Of a stretch of 64,000 nt of DNA, positions 34,973 through 47,135 are shown in pieces. The first letter of the stretch is position 1. Each line of letters starts with the position of its first letter. The position numbers and the translations under genes were made by a program. The notes under the pieces are model-generated. The model was not told the origin of the DNA. It searched no databases and saw only the letters and a program-made list of their open reading frames with translations. This DNA is from Limonium bicolor (lineage: Eukaryota; Streptophyta; Magnoliopsida; Caryophyllales; Plumbaginaceae): positions 478,059,594 through 478,123,593 of the forward strand of contig CM041777.1 of assembly GCA_023374045.1 (NCBI GenBank), in the 5' to 3' direction.

Positions 34973-36689
34973 CACTGCCTAAATAAACATGGAGTACAAA
35001 GTACATTAATGGGTTGTCTCAACGTGACGCCTATCAAGAGTTAATGAATTAAGGTTTAAATAAATGAGTAAACGCACACTAGTTACAAGTTAATACAAGA
35101 TGTAAATAATGCTCGTAAATATGATAACAAATGAAAAAGGCCTTAAAGGCCGAATGAACGGGAACCTTTTGAAAGAAACAACACTCGTACCGTTATCTTA
35201 TGCATTCATTATTATTTGGTTGTATGCATAAATTATATGTGGAACTGTGTGTGCTATATTTGGATGGATTGTTAAATGTTTATTTATTGCATTTATAGTT
35301 TTGCTATATATCTGTAAAACGGAATAGCGTGTAAATGAACCGCATGACAACTCGACTAATTAACTTAAGCAGTTTAAAGGTTCATGACGGTTACATATTA
35401 GCATATTCAGCGGTTGTGCTGAGCCTTTATGGAAAACATATTATAGGTCTGTGATCAAAGACAGGAGTCGAGTGCGGGATATTTTGGGCAGTTAGCTGTT
35501 AAACTACCTTTTTTATTATTGTTGTTGGATTATATTTTCAGATATACATATGTTCTATATATAAGTGATACAATTTAGATTGCACCCTCTTTTGTTTAAG
35601 GTTGTATATTAAATTAGACTATCTCTTGGTCATCACAACATTTTTAGATGGTATATGAACGTATTGTAAGCCTTATTACTCACATGGGTGAGTAACGACG
35701 GTATCACCCGTGTTAGTAAAGTGTTTACGTTTATTTCCACTGTGTTGTTCAGTTTAAGTTTAAATCGATTGTGTAAAGTATGTAGTTAAGACCTGGTTAC
35801 GAGTTATGGGTGTTACATTAGGTGCTTATAAGGTGTTGGTAATATGCTGAGAATTAAGGTGATTATTTGAATGATTATTGTTTAAATGTTGAAGTTGAGA
35901 ATTATTATAACTATGAACGTATGAAATTATTGGAATATGGATATTAGAAGGAATTGTGGAAGTTTTGGAACATACCAGTAAGGCACAAATTCGCCTATGA
36001 GGCCATTTGTTATTATTGGGCCATTGAGTCACAAGACCGCGATCAAGATCAATGATCTACTTCTATAATGTCAATAGTACTTATAGGGGGTGTGCACACT
36101 TAAGGACTTAGAGTGAGGTTAGGCGTACAAACTCGGCTGATAGTTTCAGATGGTTAATGTACGGTTTCAGCTGTGGTTGAGTTCTAGTGGTGAAGTTCTA
36201 GAATTGACTTTTGGGATTAAACGGTAATAAATATTATGATGTTGGATTGTTAGGTTTATTGTGAATTTAATTAATACCACTCATTGATTGATATGTGGTT
36301 GTCAGGTGTAGCGGTGAAAGGTGTATTGATACCATTGATTGGTGATTCTGTGTCTTTGCAAAAGTAAGGTGATACTTACTCAATTTCACTGATTTTCGTG
36401 GTCCATTTTGTGTGTTGCTATGTTTTATAGCCGCAGGTAATGGTGACCAAGGCTTTGAGATTGGGAGTGACATGACATAGTTGGACCGTAGTTTAGCATA
36501 CATTGATTTTAGTTTCAATGACACAATAGTTAGTATTTTGCGATGAATACAATTTGTAGATTTTATGGTCATATATTACTTCATTATAATTCTAATGATG
36601 ATTTTTTTTAGATGTTGTTATGCCTTAGCACTCATTAATTTGAATGTGGAGCTAATGCCCTCATTTAGTTTTGATATTTTGCTGTAAGT

Positions 36690-36800
36690 TTAATATATTA
36701 TACCATTTATGAGAGTTTAAATATCGGTAGAAACCTAGGTGTTGTATATATTATACCATTTATGAGACTTTAAATATCGATAGAAACATAGGGTGTTACA
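36690..36800 (+). repeat. 53-bp tandem duplication at the end of LTR F
   Basis: TTATACCATTTATGAGAGTT, then TAAATATCGGTAGAAACCTAGG, occurs from about 36698 and again from 36751 with few differences. The second copy ends at the LTR terminus GGGTGTTACA; the first ends GGTGTTGTA at the same place. Confidence 0.75.
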
Positions 36801-38325
36801 ACAACACCCGCCTACATTGCTTGGGTATTTGCTAGGCTTGAAACCTAGAGAACATGTTGTCTTAATATTAACTGAAGTATAAGTTTAGTATTTATTATTC
36901 TTTATTAAAAATTTAGGAATCAAGACAATATTCTAGTAGGTAGGTTTTTATTTAAGAAATTGGTTTTATTTTGTTTTGTTTAAACAAAAGACACTTAACA
37001 AAAAAGTATCTTCCATTCCTTTTATCTCTTTCCCTCCTTCACACCTTTTTTCTACAATTATACCATTCATTTTACTTCATCCTTGTTAAATTTAGAAGTG
37101 CATCACTTCAACTTTGTTTCATCATAAATGTATTGTCTTTATGGGGGTATCACAGGTGATTTCTTTGAGTTACTTTCATGATAATAGGAGCAGCAGCAGT
37201 CTAGCCACTTTAGTTGTTCTAGTTTTAGTTAAGATAGTGTTTTTTAAATATATGTTGTAGACAAATCAATTATAATCTAATTGTAAATGGTAGTATACTT
37301 CCTACTTGACACCTAACTGTATATGAAGCTTTGCACTACTCCCATATGTGTTAAGAAGGACATAAAAAGACTAGGACTCTATCAAATTCACTTATGGTAA
37401 AACAATTAGGGGAGGATGGAGCTAGCTATACCTTGTTCTGTTGTTTCAGTGTTACATGGTGAAACACTAGCGGTTAAAATAAGGAATTTGTAGGTTTTCG
37501 TTAACTCTTATAATGTCATAACTTTGAAATATAATCTCTAAGATAAAAAGTTATATTGGTGTTCATCATAATTCGTGATCTTTAAAACAAGATGCAACAT
37601 GTGTGTGTTTTGGCAAACTTAATTTTTTTAAATGTATGTATTTTATGTATATTTAAAGGTTCTTATTTACTTTCAAAATGAAATTTCTTTACCAAATATA
37701 TCCTAATATCTATTAAATGAACTTGTTTTTACTACTGAACAAATATCAACAAAGCTCTAACATTGTCAATAGATCGATAAATATTAAAAATAAAACCTTA
37801 GCCCCATAAAAGTTAAAGGTTAGGATAATGATTAATCTAAAAATAGCTAACATGTTGAACAAGACTAACACTACAAACACCATCTAACTTTATACAACAA
37901 GCCCTAAAGCGTGACTTGATTATCAACCCTACTAGGAAAAGAATATCCTAACCCCCTACAAGTAAAAAATTGGGGTAGTGCTCAACCCTCTCACACCGCG
38001 AAAAACTGTAACCGTCGTTGAAGGAGGCTCACACCGTTAGAGAAGACTAATATCTTCGAAAACGATTGTAGGGTTTGAAAGCATAAAATAAAACTTTTAA
38101 TAACAAATATATCACATGCATTAAATTGTGTAATTTATTAATTAAAAGCGAATCTTGTAATATAATAAAGATTGTGAATTATGATAAACAACAGTTGGAT
38201 ATATGTTTTAAAAAATTCTACAATTAAAATAAACAAAAAATAAATAAATAGTTGTCACCTTAAAGTGGAGCATCTCTAGCATGTATCTATCGCTCACCTT
38301 ACGTTTTAGTACAACCATTTATCAA
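36801..38325. other. Intergenic DNA without recognised features
   Basis: AT-rich, with short open frames only (36971-37159). No repeats, inverted ends or known motifs were recognised. Confidence 0.45.
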
Positions 38326-38559
38326 TAATAGAAACAGGTGTAGCTATCTAGCTACATCCCCATCCTCCGTACAGGTGCACGCTTGTTTGATTTTTTTTTT
38401 AACCACAAAACTTTAAATTGTTGTAACTTTTAATATATAAGTCCAAAATGAAAAAAAAATTATATCATTGTTCACCTAAATTCAAGCTCTTCAAAACAAG
38501 ACCAGTCATGGATATATTTTGACAACATTAAAAAAATTTATTTTTATATGTATAGTGCA

Positions 38560-38935
38560 CTGAACATAAAAGAAAACTTTGTACAGATGGTCATACAAAC
38601 CTGTACAAATGTTCACTAAAATATGTACATCATCACATAAAAACATGTACATTAAAAACATACAGAAGGTCACACAAACCTGTACGAATCACTAAATATG
38701 TATATTCTTAGATTAAAACCTGTACATATTAGAAAGAACACTTGTACATACAGTCATACAAACATGTATAGACGGTCATACAAACATGTACAGGTGTTCA
38801 TTAAAACATATACATTCTCATAATTGAAAATGTACATTCTCACATTTGAACATGTACATCGTCACATTAAAACATGTACATTCTCACATTAAAATATGTA
38901 CATACGTCCTCACATTAAAGTATAGAACGGCTTCC
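38560..38935. repeat. TGTACAT-type minisatellite, partly duplicated at 39400-39525
   Basis: Variants of ACATGTACATTCTCACATTA recur about every 20-30 bases. The last 110 bases reappear nearly unchanged at 39415-39525, after the 180-bp repeats, so the repeats sit between two copies of it. Confidence 0.75.
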
Positions 38936-39400
38936 AAATAGATTACCCTAACCCCATGCACCCTAAAACCCACCCTAGGAAAGCTAAAAAACGTCGAAGG
39001 CATTTTTAGGGTTTGTAGTGGCGGGTTTAGGGTCTAACGACCCTAAACCCACGACCACAAACCCTAAAAACCTATCGAGTTAGTTGCTACAATATAAAGT
39101 ATAGAACAATTTCCAAATAGATTACCCTACCCCCCAAAACACCCAAAAACCACCCTAGGATAGCTAAAAACGTCGAAGGCATTTTTAGGGTTTGCAGTGG
39201 CGGGTTTAGGGTCTAACGACCCTAAACCCGCTACCACAAACCCTAAAAACCTGTCGGTAGTTAGTTGCTATAATATAAAGTACGAAATAAATTCCAAATA
39301 GATTACCCTACCCCAAAACACCCCAAAAACCACCCTAGGATAGCTAAAAAACGTCAAAGACATTTTTAGGATTTGTAGTGGCGGGTTTAGGGTGGACATA
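38921..39400. repeat. 180-bp tandem repeat, about 2.6 units, with TTTAGGG words
   Basis: Units begin with TTCCAAATAGATTACCCTA at about 38932, 39111 and 39291. Each holds CATTTTTAGGGTTTG, GGCGGGTTTAGGGTCTAACG, ACCCTAAACCC and ACAAACCCTAAAAACCT. The middle is an inverted repeat, GGGTTTAGGGTC-TAAC-GACCCTAAACCC. The third unit breaks off after GGGTTTAGGGT. Confidence 0.85.
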
Positions 39401-39881
39401 CAAACATATACAAATGTTAATTAAAGAACATGTACATTCTCACATTTGAACATGTACATCGTCACATTAAAACATGTACATTCTCACATTAAAATATGTA
39501 CATACATTCTCACATTAAAGTATAGAACAACTTATACATGTAAAAATATATTTTTTTCAAAGTTGTCAAAACATATCCATGACTGATCTTGTTTTGAAGA
39601 GCTTGAATTTATATGAACAATGATATAATTTTTTTTCATTTTAGATCTATATATTAAAAATTTAAAAAGGAAAAATCTTTTTCAAAAAAAATAGAAAAAA
39701 AAGGAATAGACGTCCGTGTTCCGAAATCATAAAAAAAAGAAAAAAAAAAGGAAAAAAAAAGTTCCGAAATAATAAAAGAAAAAAGGGAAGAGGAAAAAAA
39801 AGAAAAAAAAGAAAAAGTGAGCGCTGGATGTAGCCACCTCTGGCTACAGTGAGGTGTAGCCCAGAATTTGGGTAATAGAAA

Positions 39882-42800
39882 TAGTCATTTTTTTATGTAA
39901 AGAAAATCACAATGGAATTTTCTCAAAAAAAAAAAATCACAATGGAATCCTTGTTTTGTTTAGTTTCCTTTAAGAGCAGTTGCCTGCATTGTCTTGAATT
40001 TGAGTTTCTGTTCATCCATATTCTAGCTCCATGTGACGTATTAACTATAGCATGTAAATGAGGCATTAATTAGTAATCTTATATATATTGAATCTCTACG
40101 TTTCTACCTTAAAAGTAACATATTTGTTAACTATCATATTCCATATTAATATCATATTGAGGCTATCCAAAACCAACTTATTATCGAGTCTCTGTCTGGC
40201 CCATTGTTATTCTAGCAATTTACTATTTTTTGAAAAATGTATTTTTTTTTTCCGAACCGAATGTTAGGACGTATCACAAACTCAATTCGAGGAGGTTAGA
40301 TTAAAATGAAAAAAAAAATCATGAGATATACATAGGATCATTTTTCATAACTATTTTTGAAGGATTTTTTTTAAATATAAATGTTTTTATTTTTTTGATG
40401 GAATGCTTGTGATCAAGTTCTATAGAACTTTATTGTTTTTGTGAATAATATCATATATAAAGAAACTATATTTCAATAAAAAATAAACACACTCTATAAA
40501 AAGTTTGAACAAACTGATCCGTGTGTGCCGTTTTCATATCAATTTGGAAAACTTACAAAACAAAGTTCTTGAAATTGTAAACGTACGTCTGTCTTTGACT
40601 TAATGGACACCAAATTAATAGTCGAGCTTACTAGTACCGGCAGTAATACAATTACAATATTTAACTATCACATCCTTACTTAACTATAGTATTGGTAGGC
40701 TGATGGATATAGCTGAAAGAATTTGATACCGCACGAACAATAAAATAGAACTAAAAGATTGCCTAGAGACTTCTTCCTTCACTAATAAAGAACATCCACA
40801 TGCAAACAGATTAATATAAGTACTAGCTCCTCAATTACGGAGTACCATTCTACAAGTATACCCTTTTGGATATTTAATATTCTTCAAATTGTTTATGTTT
40901 TTTGTGAAAACTTTCTTTCGAATTCTCAAATCTTAGTAGGAGGTATATATAATATACTGAAAATGAGGTATTTGGTAAATAACTAATTTATGTTATATCT
41001 AAAAGTAATAAAAAACACTACACGAACCGTAACATTGTACTTACTACAAATAATTAAAAACTTTCTGTATATAGAATATAACTATACATGTATATTACAT
41101 TTAATATAAAATACTTTAGAGCATAGTTTTTTCTTATTGAATATTTTAATATCTATTCTTAAATAGCCATGTATGCAAAATTATTGTATGAAAAAACGAG
41201 AATAAGTAGGTATACTGATGTCCTTTCACTCATGTAGGAGGTCTTTCTTGGCCATACAAGTTGTGATATATTTGTTTGGATATGATTATTATACTTTGTA
41301 CGTGACACCCACTTTTTATATATGTTCTTATTATTTTGCTAGAAATAGAGGTGATAACCACTCCGCTCTACTTAACCTTAAAGTAATGGAGTCTCTAGCA
41401 AATGCCAAAAATACTTTATATCACTCCTTGTGATTCCGAATTTTCAAACCTTACTCTATGTATTAACGTCCGGGATTTGTTTAGGTTTAAGCTCCACTTA
41501 TAACCTAAGTTCAAAAACTATAAAAGAAAATTCGTTATAAGCTAAGGGTACCTCACCGGAACCTATTATGATTTATCACCAAATTTTAATCTAATCAAAC
41601 TAGGAAAGATAGAGCCTTGGATTCGGGGGCATGATAGTATAGCTTCTGTCAGGTTCAAATACTTTCATTGACCTTCGTAGCTGTTTTTCCTCTATGTATG
41701 TCATTTTAAGGTTTTAACCTAAAGTTGATTAACCATGTGAGACAACTTCTATATTTTTGGGGTTTTAACATTTTCACGGGAAATTCAAAGAGAAAATCAC
41801 TTAACCAAAACTATGATTTCTAAGCTCGAATTAAGTAAAATGAGCCATTGTTCGGGACCACATACCCCAAATCTAAAAAAATAATCAGAAACGTAAAAAT
41901 AACAAAAAATAAAAATTTTCTAATGTTTGGGACGACAATTTTAACCTCCGTGACCCCGGACCAACCCTAGAAATTCATAAAAACAAGTTTAAATTAATTA
42001 TCCTCACCGTCTGTGAGCTGTCTGGTACTTTAGACGGTGCATCTGGTACCCAGACAATGAGTCCATGGGTGAGGATAACCCTCATATGACGGCTTTATGA
42101 TAATTCTAGTTGAGTTTTCTGCTCAAATTTTGAGTGAGTTCCCTTGATGATTCTAAGTCGATTGATGGTGAAAAGTTTTAGTTATTTTCATGGCGAAAGT
42201 TAGCAAACAAGTTATCAAGTCAGAGAGCAAACAAATTCAGAAAAACTGCACTTTGAGATTAGATTTCGACATAAAACATATTTAGAAGTTTTGTGAAGAT
42301 TTTATAAGTTTGAGAGTTTGGGGTTCCTAACCTAATTTGAATGCTCCACGGGTTTGTCCACACAAATAGGAATTCTTTGACCGGTTCATCGGTAGTCCTC
42401 TCATTTTGGTGTGCATTGATTGCAAAATTAATGACTATAACTTCAATGAGAAATGAAAGATTGTGTTCTTATGTTATTTTGGTGTGATTTCGGTAGAGTT
42501 ATGGTGTTGAAGTGTGAATTTTTATGAGATACTGATTGGGAGGGGTTCCCTTGACTTCTAATGTATATTTAGGTCAATGAGAGGTCTTTATAAGGAAAAG
42601 GCTTAGACAAATATATCAAAGTAAACCTCGGTAAAAGATCTAAGTTTACCTTGACTTGTTGACTGACTTGTAGGTAGAATCTGATCACGAATTTTTAAAA
42701 GAAGATAAATAAGGATGATTTATACGAATTTCAAGAGTTGAAATCATGTTATTTGGATAAATGAGTGATTTTACAAAGTATATTGCACTCTAGCTCCTTC

Positions 42801-43132
42801 AATAATTATAAATAATTATTAGAAGTTCAAAATTATAGAATTTCAACTAGGTTCAATCCAAATATGATCCTCTACCATGTGTTTAAATTTAAAATAATTT
42901 GAATCGATTTAGGTATTTTTCAGAGCAAGAGCAAATTCAAAAGAGCCTTGAATTTTCCCTTTGAGAATTTGGGTTTTTTGCTCCAAGTGACAATTATACT
43001 TTTGGTAAGTAGAAGCGCCTCTATTTCTATTTTAGAAAGTTTTGGGCATTTATAAAAAAAAGTTAGCTAATATTAGGAATTAAAAGCTTTATTTTATGAA
43101 TAAACACTATTCCTAAAATTAGGAAGTGTACC
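39882..43132. other. Intergenic DNA without recognised features
   Basis: Mostly AT-rich with A and T runs. The frame 41218-41433 and others have no recognisable content and no gene model is supported. Some balanced-composition stretches (41450-42700) show no open frame or repeat that I can name. Confidence 0.45.
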
Positions 43133-43281
43133 CAGTAGCGGATCCAGGACTTTTGTTAGGGGGCCCAAATTTTTTTTGACACTAACATCTTTTAAACATT
43201 ATGTTATTCTATATTTTTTCAAAAATTTATAAGAGCATTTTACAAATTTTCAAAAATTTCGGGGGTCTGGAGCTGCCCCTG
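43133..43281. mobile_element. hAT-like MITE, copy 1 (149 bp)
   Basis: Starts CAGTAGCGGATCC and ends CTGCCCCTG, flanked by the perfect 8-bp duplication AGTGTACC (43125-43132 and 43282-43289). It shares ATTTTTTTTGACACT, AAAATTTATAAGA and AAATTTTCAAAA with the copy at 44775, and is shorter at the right end, missing part of the terminal GTCCGCCCCTG. It is noncoding. Confidence 0.8.
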
Positions 43282-43289
43282 AGTGTACC

Positions 43290-44175
43290 TTAGTGACGAA
43301 TATGATGTTGAAACCATTATAAGTTTGAACAAATCATATAAAACAGACAGCTTTGATAATACCCTTGAAAATTCTTCACCTTATGTTTTTGACCATTTTG
43401 TTCTTGTTTTTGCTGTTATCGGTTAGGACCTCTTTCAAGGTCAAAATTTTGGACATAACAATCTTGTAAATCCGCATTGGTTATTGGCATTATGAATATT
43501 AAATGCAAAAATAGTGGACTTTGTGTTCAGATGATCTGTGTAACAGACTTCTTCTCCCTCCTGGTGGCTGCGGTAAACATCTTTCTTTGGTATTTCAACG
43601 CATTCAAATGGGTTTGACCTCATTCAATATCCATTTTGCTCAGCTAATGCGGATCCAAGAAACTCTTGACCTGGCTTATATCCATTTAATACCCACTTGT
43701 GTATCCGAATTATACTAGACTTCAATGTTCAAACGCGCTAAAGCGGCGTTAGCGTGTTGATTGAATCCCCGTTCTAAATTGTTGTTATAATGCTTTAATC
43801 ACCAAAAATAAAACACCAACATAATTCACCTTCACAACCCAGTTACCCACCCCACAGTTCTACACACATCCCACCCAAGAAACTAACCATTGTCAAACCC
43901 CGCATACAGAGCATCAAGGCAATAACAAAAGCCAATAACAAAACAGTAATATACGTCAGGTCTTGGCCTCGCATACAGGCAAATTCCTCCTCCGTCATAT
44001 CCAACCAAATGATTATTATGTTCACATCTATTTTGATCTGGCTATTTTAGAACTGTTTTATATATAATAATATATTTTTGAAATAGAATGTATGACACAC
44101 GTGGAATCTACACAAGATCCACCGATTTATATCACAAATATATTATCAAATATGTCAAAAGACAAACAGAAGAGG
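43290..44175. other. Intergenic DNA without recognised features
   Basis: Short frames (43441-43623, 43521-43718, 43843-44025) overlap on opposite strands and show no known motif. Nothing else was recognised. Confidence 0.4.
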
Positions 44176-44176
44176 T

Positions 44177-44681
44177 GATCATTTGGACGGGCGGGCCGGG
44201 TTCGGGTCGGGCCAAGGAGATTTTTTGGGTTCGTCGGGCCTGTTCATGGAGACCAAGCCCGATTTTTTATATCTTTGGAGTTTGGTAAGGCCTGATTTTT
44301 TTCCATCTCTGTCAGTGTCTGATCCGTTCGGTCCGGTTATTTATTTACTTATATTCTTTTAATTAATTTTTTAAAAAAATATATTTAATTTCAAAATTGT
44401 TATTATATATAAATTTGAGTAAATTTTTATATCATATGTATATTAAATATAATTTCGATATATGTATATAAAAATAATATATTATATATATATATATATA
44501 TTTAAAAATAATAAATAATATTGAAAACCGGATCGTACGGGTGCGATCCACGGGTTTGAAAATTTGTTACGATCCGGCCTGATTTTTTTTTTTTGGTTTA
44601 TTTTTTTTCCAAGTCCAACCGAACAGCCCGTCAAATCTAAGACTAACAGGTTTTTTATCGGACAAGTTTTGAGCAGCTCTA
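44177..44681. mobile_element. Possible decayed hAT-like element
   Basis: The left end reads AGAGGTGATCATTTGG, then GGCGGGCCGGGTTCGGGTC; the right end reads TTTTGAGCAGCTCT. Their termini are imperfect inverted repeats. Flanking octamers AAACAGAA and AAACAAAA match at 7 of 8 positions. GGGCCGGGTTCGGG and CCGGATCG..CGGGTGCGATCC words near both ends resemble the subterminal repeats of hAT elements. The middle is AT-rich and noncoding. Confidence 0.35.
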
Positions 44682-44774
44682 AACAAAACTCCATCGCTCA
44701 CACCCTCTCGACTCGAACTCTAACCAAGCCAAGTATACACCCTTCACTCACTCTAGAAGCACACATCTCCTACC

Positions 44775-44943
44775 CAGTAGCGGACCAGAAATTTTGTTTA
44801 GGGGGCAAAAATTTTTTTGACACTTTCATTCTTTAAAACTTTATAATATGTTGTATTTTTACAAAAATTTATAAGAACATTTGACAAATTTTCAAAATTT
44901 TCGGGGGGCTAGAGCCCCCGCCCCTCCCCTGCGTCCGCCCCTG
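44775..44943. mobile_element. hAT-like MITE, copy 2 (169 bp)
   Basis: Starts CAGTAGCGGACC and ends GCGTCCGCCCCTG, giving imperfect terminal inverted repeats. It is flanked by the perfect 8-bp duplication CTCCTACC (44767-44774 and 44944-44951). It belongs to the same family as 43133. No coding capacity; it would need a hAT transposase elsewhere. Confidence 0.85.
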
Positions 44944-45367
44944 CTCCTACCTTACCACGGAAACAATGCTAGTACGTAGACCATATACGCACCACCTCAC
45001 TACACCTAAATATACAAGATCCGACTCCAGCACCTAAGGGCTAAGAACACGAGGACATAAGCCTTTCCAATCCGGCAACGAATCACGTTGGACCAAAGCA
45101 TCCCAGAACTCATCCATATATCACTCTGTAACAGCCACACCATTAGCCCACCCGAGGAAAAATTTTTCCAACAGAAATACAAGTTGTTAAGAACTCCAGG
45201 CTAGCCATTGCAACCTGCAAAGCACGGACATTAGATAAACAAGAGACCTCTCAAAACCATTTACATCACCCCTTCTATAGCACACACGTGATGATGCTGG
45301 TAAGCCACAGTATAGTAGGTGCGGCCCGCATAAGTGACAGTAGTCAGCTGCTAACTAATTGTTTTTA

Positions 45368-45643
45368 CCCAATTTCTTGGCTACAACCACATGTAGCTAT
45401 AGATAGCTACATACATGTATATTTGGTCATTGAAAACTGTACATGCGATCATTCAAAACTGTACGGATGTATATGTACATGTATACAGTGAATTGTGATA
45501 TTTCTGAATTTGTACTAAATGTACATACTAACTTTATAAACTGTACAACAAACTTATAAAACATGTACATTTACTCTACACAAACTGTACCATGAAAAAT
45601 GTAGCCAAAGATGGCTACATATGGTTGTAGCTAAGACTCATTG
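45368..45643. mobile_element. Mutator-like MITE (276 bp) with GTAGC inverted ends
   Basis: TTGTTTTTA (9 bp) flanks it at 45359-45367 and 45644-45652. Inverted ends read TTTCTTGGCTACAACCACAT, then GTAGCTATAGATAGCTACAT, against ATGTAGCCAAAGATGGCTAC, then ATATGGTTGTAGCTAAGAC. Each end is therefore itself a small hairpin. The centre has TGTACAT words like those of the larger element at 38335, so they are one family. Confidence 0.7.
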
Positions 45644-45652
45644 TTGTTTTTA

Positions 45653-46911
45653 TTAATTTGCAAATGGTTGCTTGTCAGAATTTTTTTTAAAGGGACCATA
45701 ATTCTTTTATAATATTAATTAATATTTTAAAATTAATATTAACTTTAAATTAATATAATATTTCAATATATATAATTATATTTTAAAAATTGATAGTAGA
45801 TATATAGTTTGACATAAAAGTTACATTAAAATTGAAATATATAAATTAATAAAAAAAATTTGTTTTATTTTTTTAGTTCTAGTTTAAAAACATGTATACA
45901 AAATTATAAGTTAATGTCATTTATATAGAACAATACTTTTAAACTAGTATTTTTTTCTAAAAAATTCTTCTAAAAATTATTTTGAATAATTGCAATATTA
46001 TTTTAATTTACAAAATATGTGATAACTAAAAACATCTGTATTATGGATAGTAGGGGTACATGATTACTAAGACTGACATAATAATCATCCTTACTTTAGA
46101 CCTGTTGCTAAAATAAAAATATTAAGAGTTTTTTTATCTACTGTAGACTAAATATGATTTTTTACAATATAATTCTAGAACAAATATTGCATATTAATAG
46201 AAATAAAACTGATAACAAATAGAATTTGTGATATGATAGTGATATGTTACAAAATGTTACGGGGGCCAACAAATATTTAATAACATAAATAAACTATATA
46301 ACAAAAATAATAAAGCTAATTTCAGCATGTACCCGAGGGAGTTGGGGGGTCAAACACCCACCCGCCCCCTTGTCTTCGCCTATGACCGTACGGTCATTTA
46401 TATGGCGTATCGCCCGTTTTTGCAATGAAGCGTATTGACACAGCCATTTGAAATCTGTCTCATCGAACACCCCGTCTCACAGTGGTGTACGGCCGAATAA
46501 TTATAAACTATATATTGAAGACAACGATTTGATGAGATCAAAAATAAGACTAATTTTTCAATTAAATCCCTAAATGAAAATAACGTTGACCTTATATAAG
46601 ATTTTACTTTATAAAAAATGATGATAGAAACACCACCCCTATTAGCTATAAATTGTATTTTTGTGAGGGAAAAATTACAATTATACCACTAACCTTGTCT
46701 ATCCTACTATTTTTTAATTTTTTCTATTTAATAATAGTGTGACTTTTTCTTAAAATTCACTTATGTAACTTATCATATCACTCAACAAAACTTCTACAAA
46801 ATTCTTATGGTTTAAGAATGTGATAAATTTAAATATATAAATGTACAATTGAAGGTATTAATAACAAACTACAAATATTATGTACAAAGTATCACATAAT
46901 TCAGATTGTCA
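45653..46911. other. AT-rich DNA, mostly featureless
   Basis: AT-rich to about 46260. Then a short GC-richer block (46260-46385) with GGGGGGTCAAACACCCACCC and GTCTTCGCCTATG resembles the right end of the MITEs at 43133 and 44775, but no left end or duplication was found. No genes are seen. Confidence 0.35.
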
Positions 46912-46978
46912 AGCCCTTGTGGCTTGGTCTGTAGAGGAGTGGTATCCTTGAACCCAAGGTTCTGGGTTCAAAACCTAA
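46912..46978 (+). other. tRNA-like segment (SINE head or tRNA pseudogene)
   Basis: The stretch reads GCCCTTGTGGCTTGGTCTGT, then AGAGGAGTGGTATCCTTGAA, then CCCAAGGTTCTGGGTTCAAA and ACC. It has an A-box-like TGGCTTGGTCTG and a B-box-like GGTTCAAAACC at tRNA spacing, plus a CCAAGGTTCTGG arm. Acceptor pairing is poor and the B box is off consensus, so it is not a working tRNA gene. It is followed by AT-rich DNA without a clear poly-A. Confidence 0.45.
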
Positions 46979-47004
46979 TAAACTATCTACTGAAAGTATA
47001 ATTT

Positions 47005-47135
47005 TCATGTACATTTTTATTGTACCCGGAATGTACAAGTTTGTATACCCACGTGTACAGGTTTGTATACCCATATGTACAATTAATGTAGCCAAAGATA
47101 GTTACAAGTGGGTGTAGCCAAGAGTTGTTTTTTAT
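47005..47135. repeat. Partial copy of the GTAGC/TGTACA Mutator-like family
   Basis: Repeated GTACA words (for example GTATACCCACGTGTACAGGT) are followed by ATGTAGCCAAAGATAGTTAC and AAGTGGGTGTAGCCAAGA. This is the right-end layout of the MITE at 45368. The sequence after it (AAGTCCAAAATGAAAAAATA, then TTCATCTAAATTCGAGCTTT) matches the inverted arms of 38335. No left end was found. Confidence 0.5.

Larger units (their letters stand above)
28530..35817 (+). mobile_element. Solo LTR C (about 5.2 kb net), nested in F, carrying retroposon D
   Basis: Starts TGAAATACCCTAAAC at 28530, ends GAGTTATGGGTGTTACA at 35817, and is flanked by TTAGG (28525-28529 and 35818-35822). Removing D leaves about 5163 bp. 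There is no internal primer site or polymerase, so it is a solo LTR in plus orientation. It is related to the LTR that begins at 63294: both have AAAGGAG.AAATCAACT and TCATGT.ACACATTA about 200 bases from the start. A run of 13 C residues (28991-29003) and a 92-bp repeat (34843-34972) lie inside. Short frames such as 29076-29336 and 30725-30937 have no recognisable content. Confidence 0.75.
27541..36800 (+). repeat. LTR F (about 1.97 kb net), split by solo LTR C
   Basis: Opens TGAATACCATGAG after a decayed polypurine stretch and closes CATAGGGTGTTACA at 36800. With C and its 5-bp duplication removed the length is about 1967 bp. The outer duplication and the partner LTR are not seen, so the call rests on the end motifs and on C being cleanly inserted. 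The last 110 bases are a 53-bp tandem duplication that includes the terminus. Confidence 0.45.
38335..39872. mobile_element. Mutator-like (MULE) non-autonomous element with internal tandem repeats
   Basis: TAATAGAAA (9 bp) flanks it at 38326-38334 and 39873-39881, the duplication size of Mutator elements. Near each end are TGTAGCTA..TAGCTACATCC and its counterpart GGATGTAGCC...GGCTACA. Longer inverted arms of about 110 bases (about 38440-38550 against 39540-39650) contain AAGTCCAAAATG and CAAGCTCTTCAAAACAAGA. Between them are a TGTACAT minisatellite and 180-bp repeats with telomere-like words. The extreme ends do not match each other well, so the exact boundary is moderate. No transposase frame is present. 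Confidence 0.6.
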
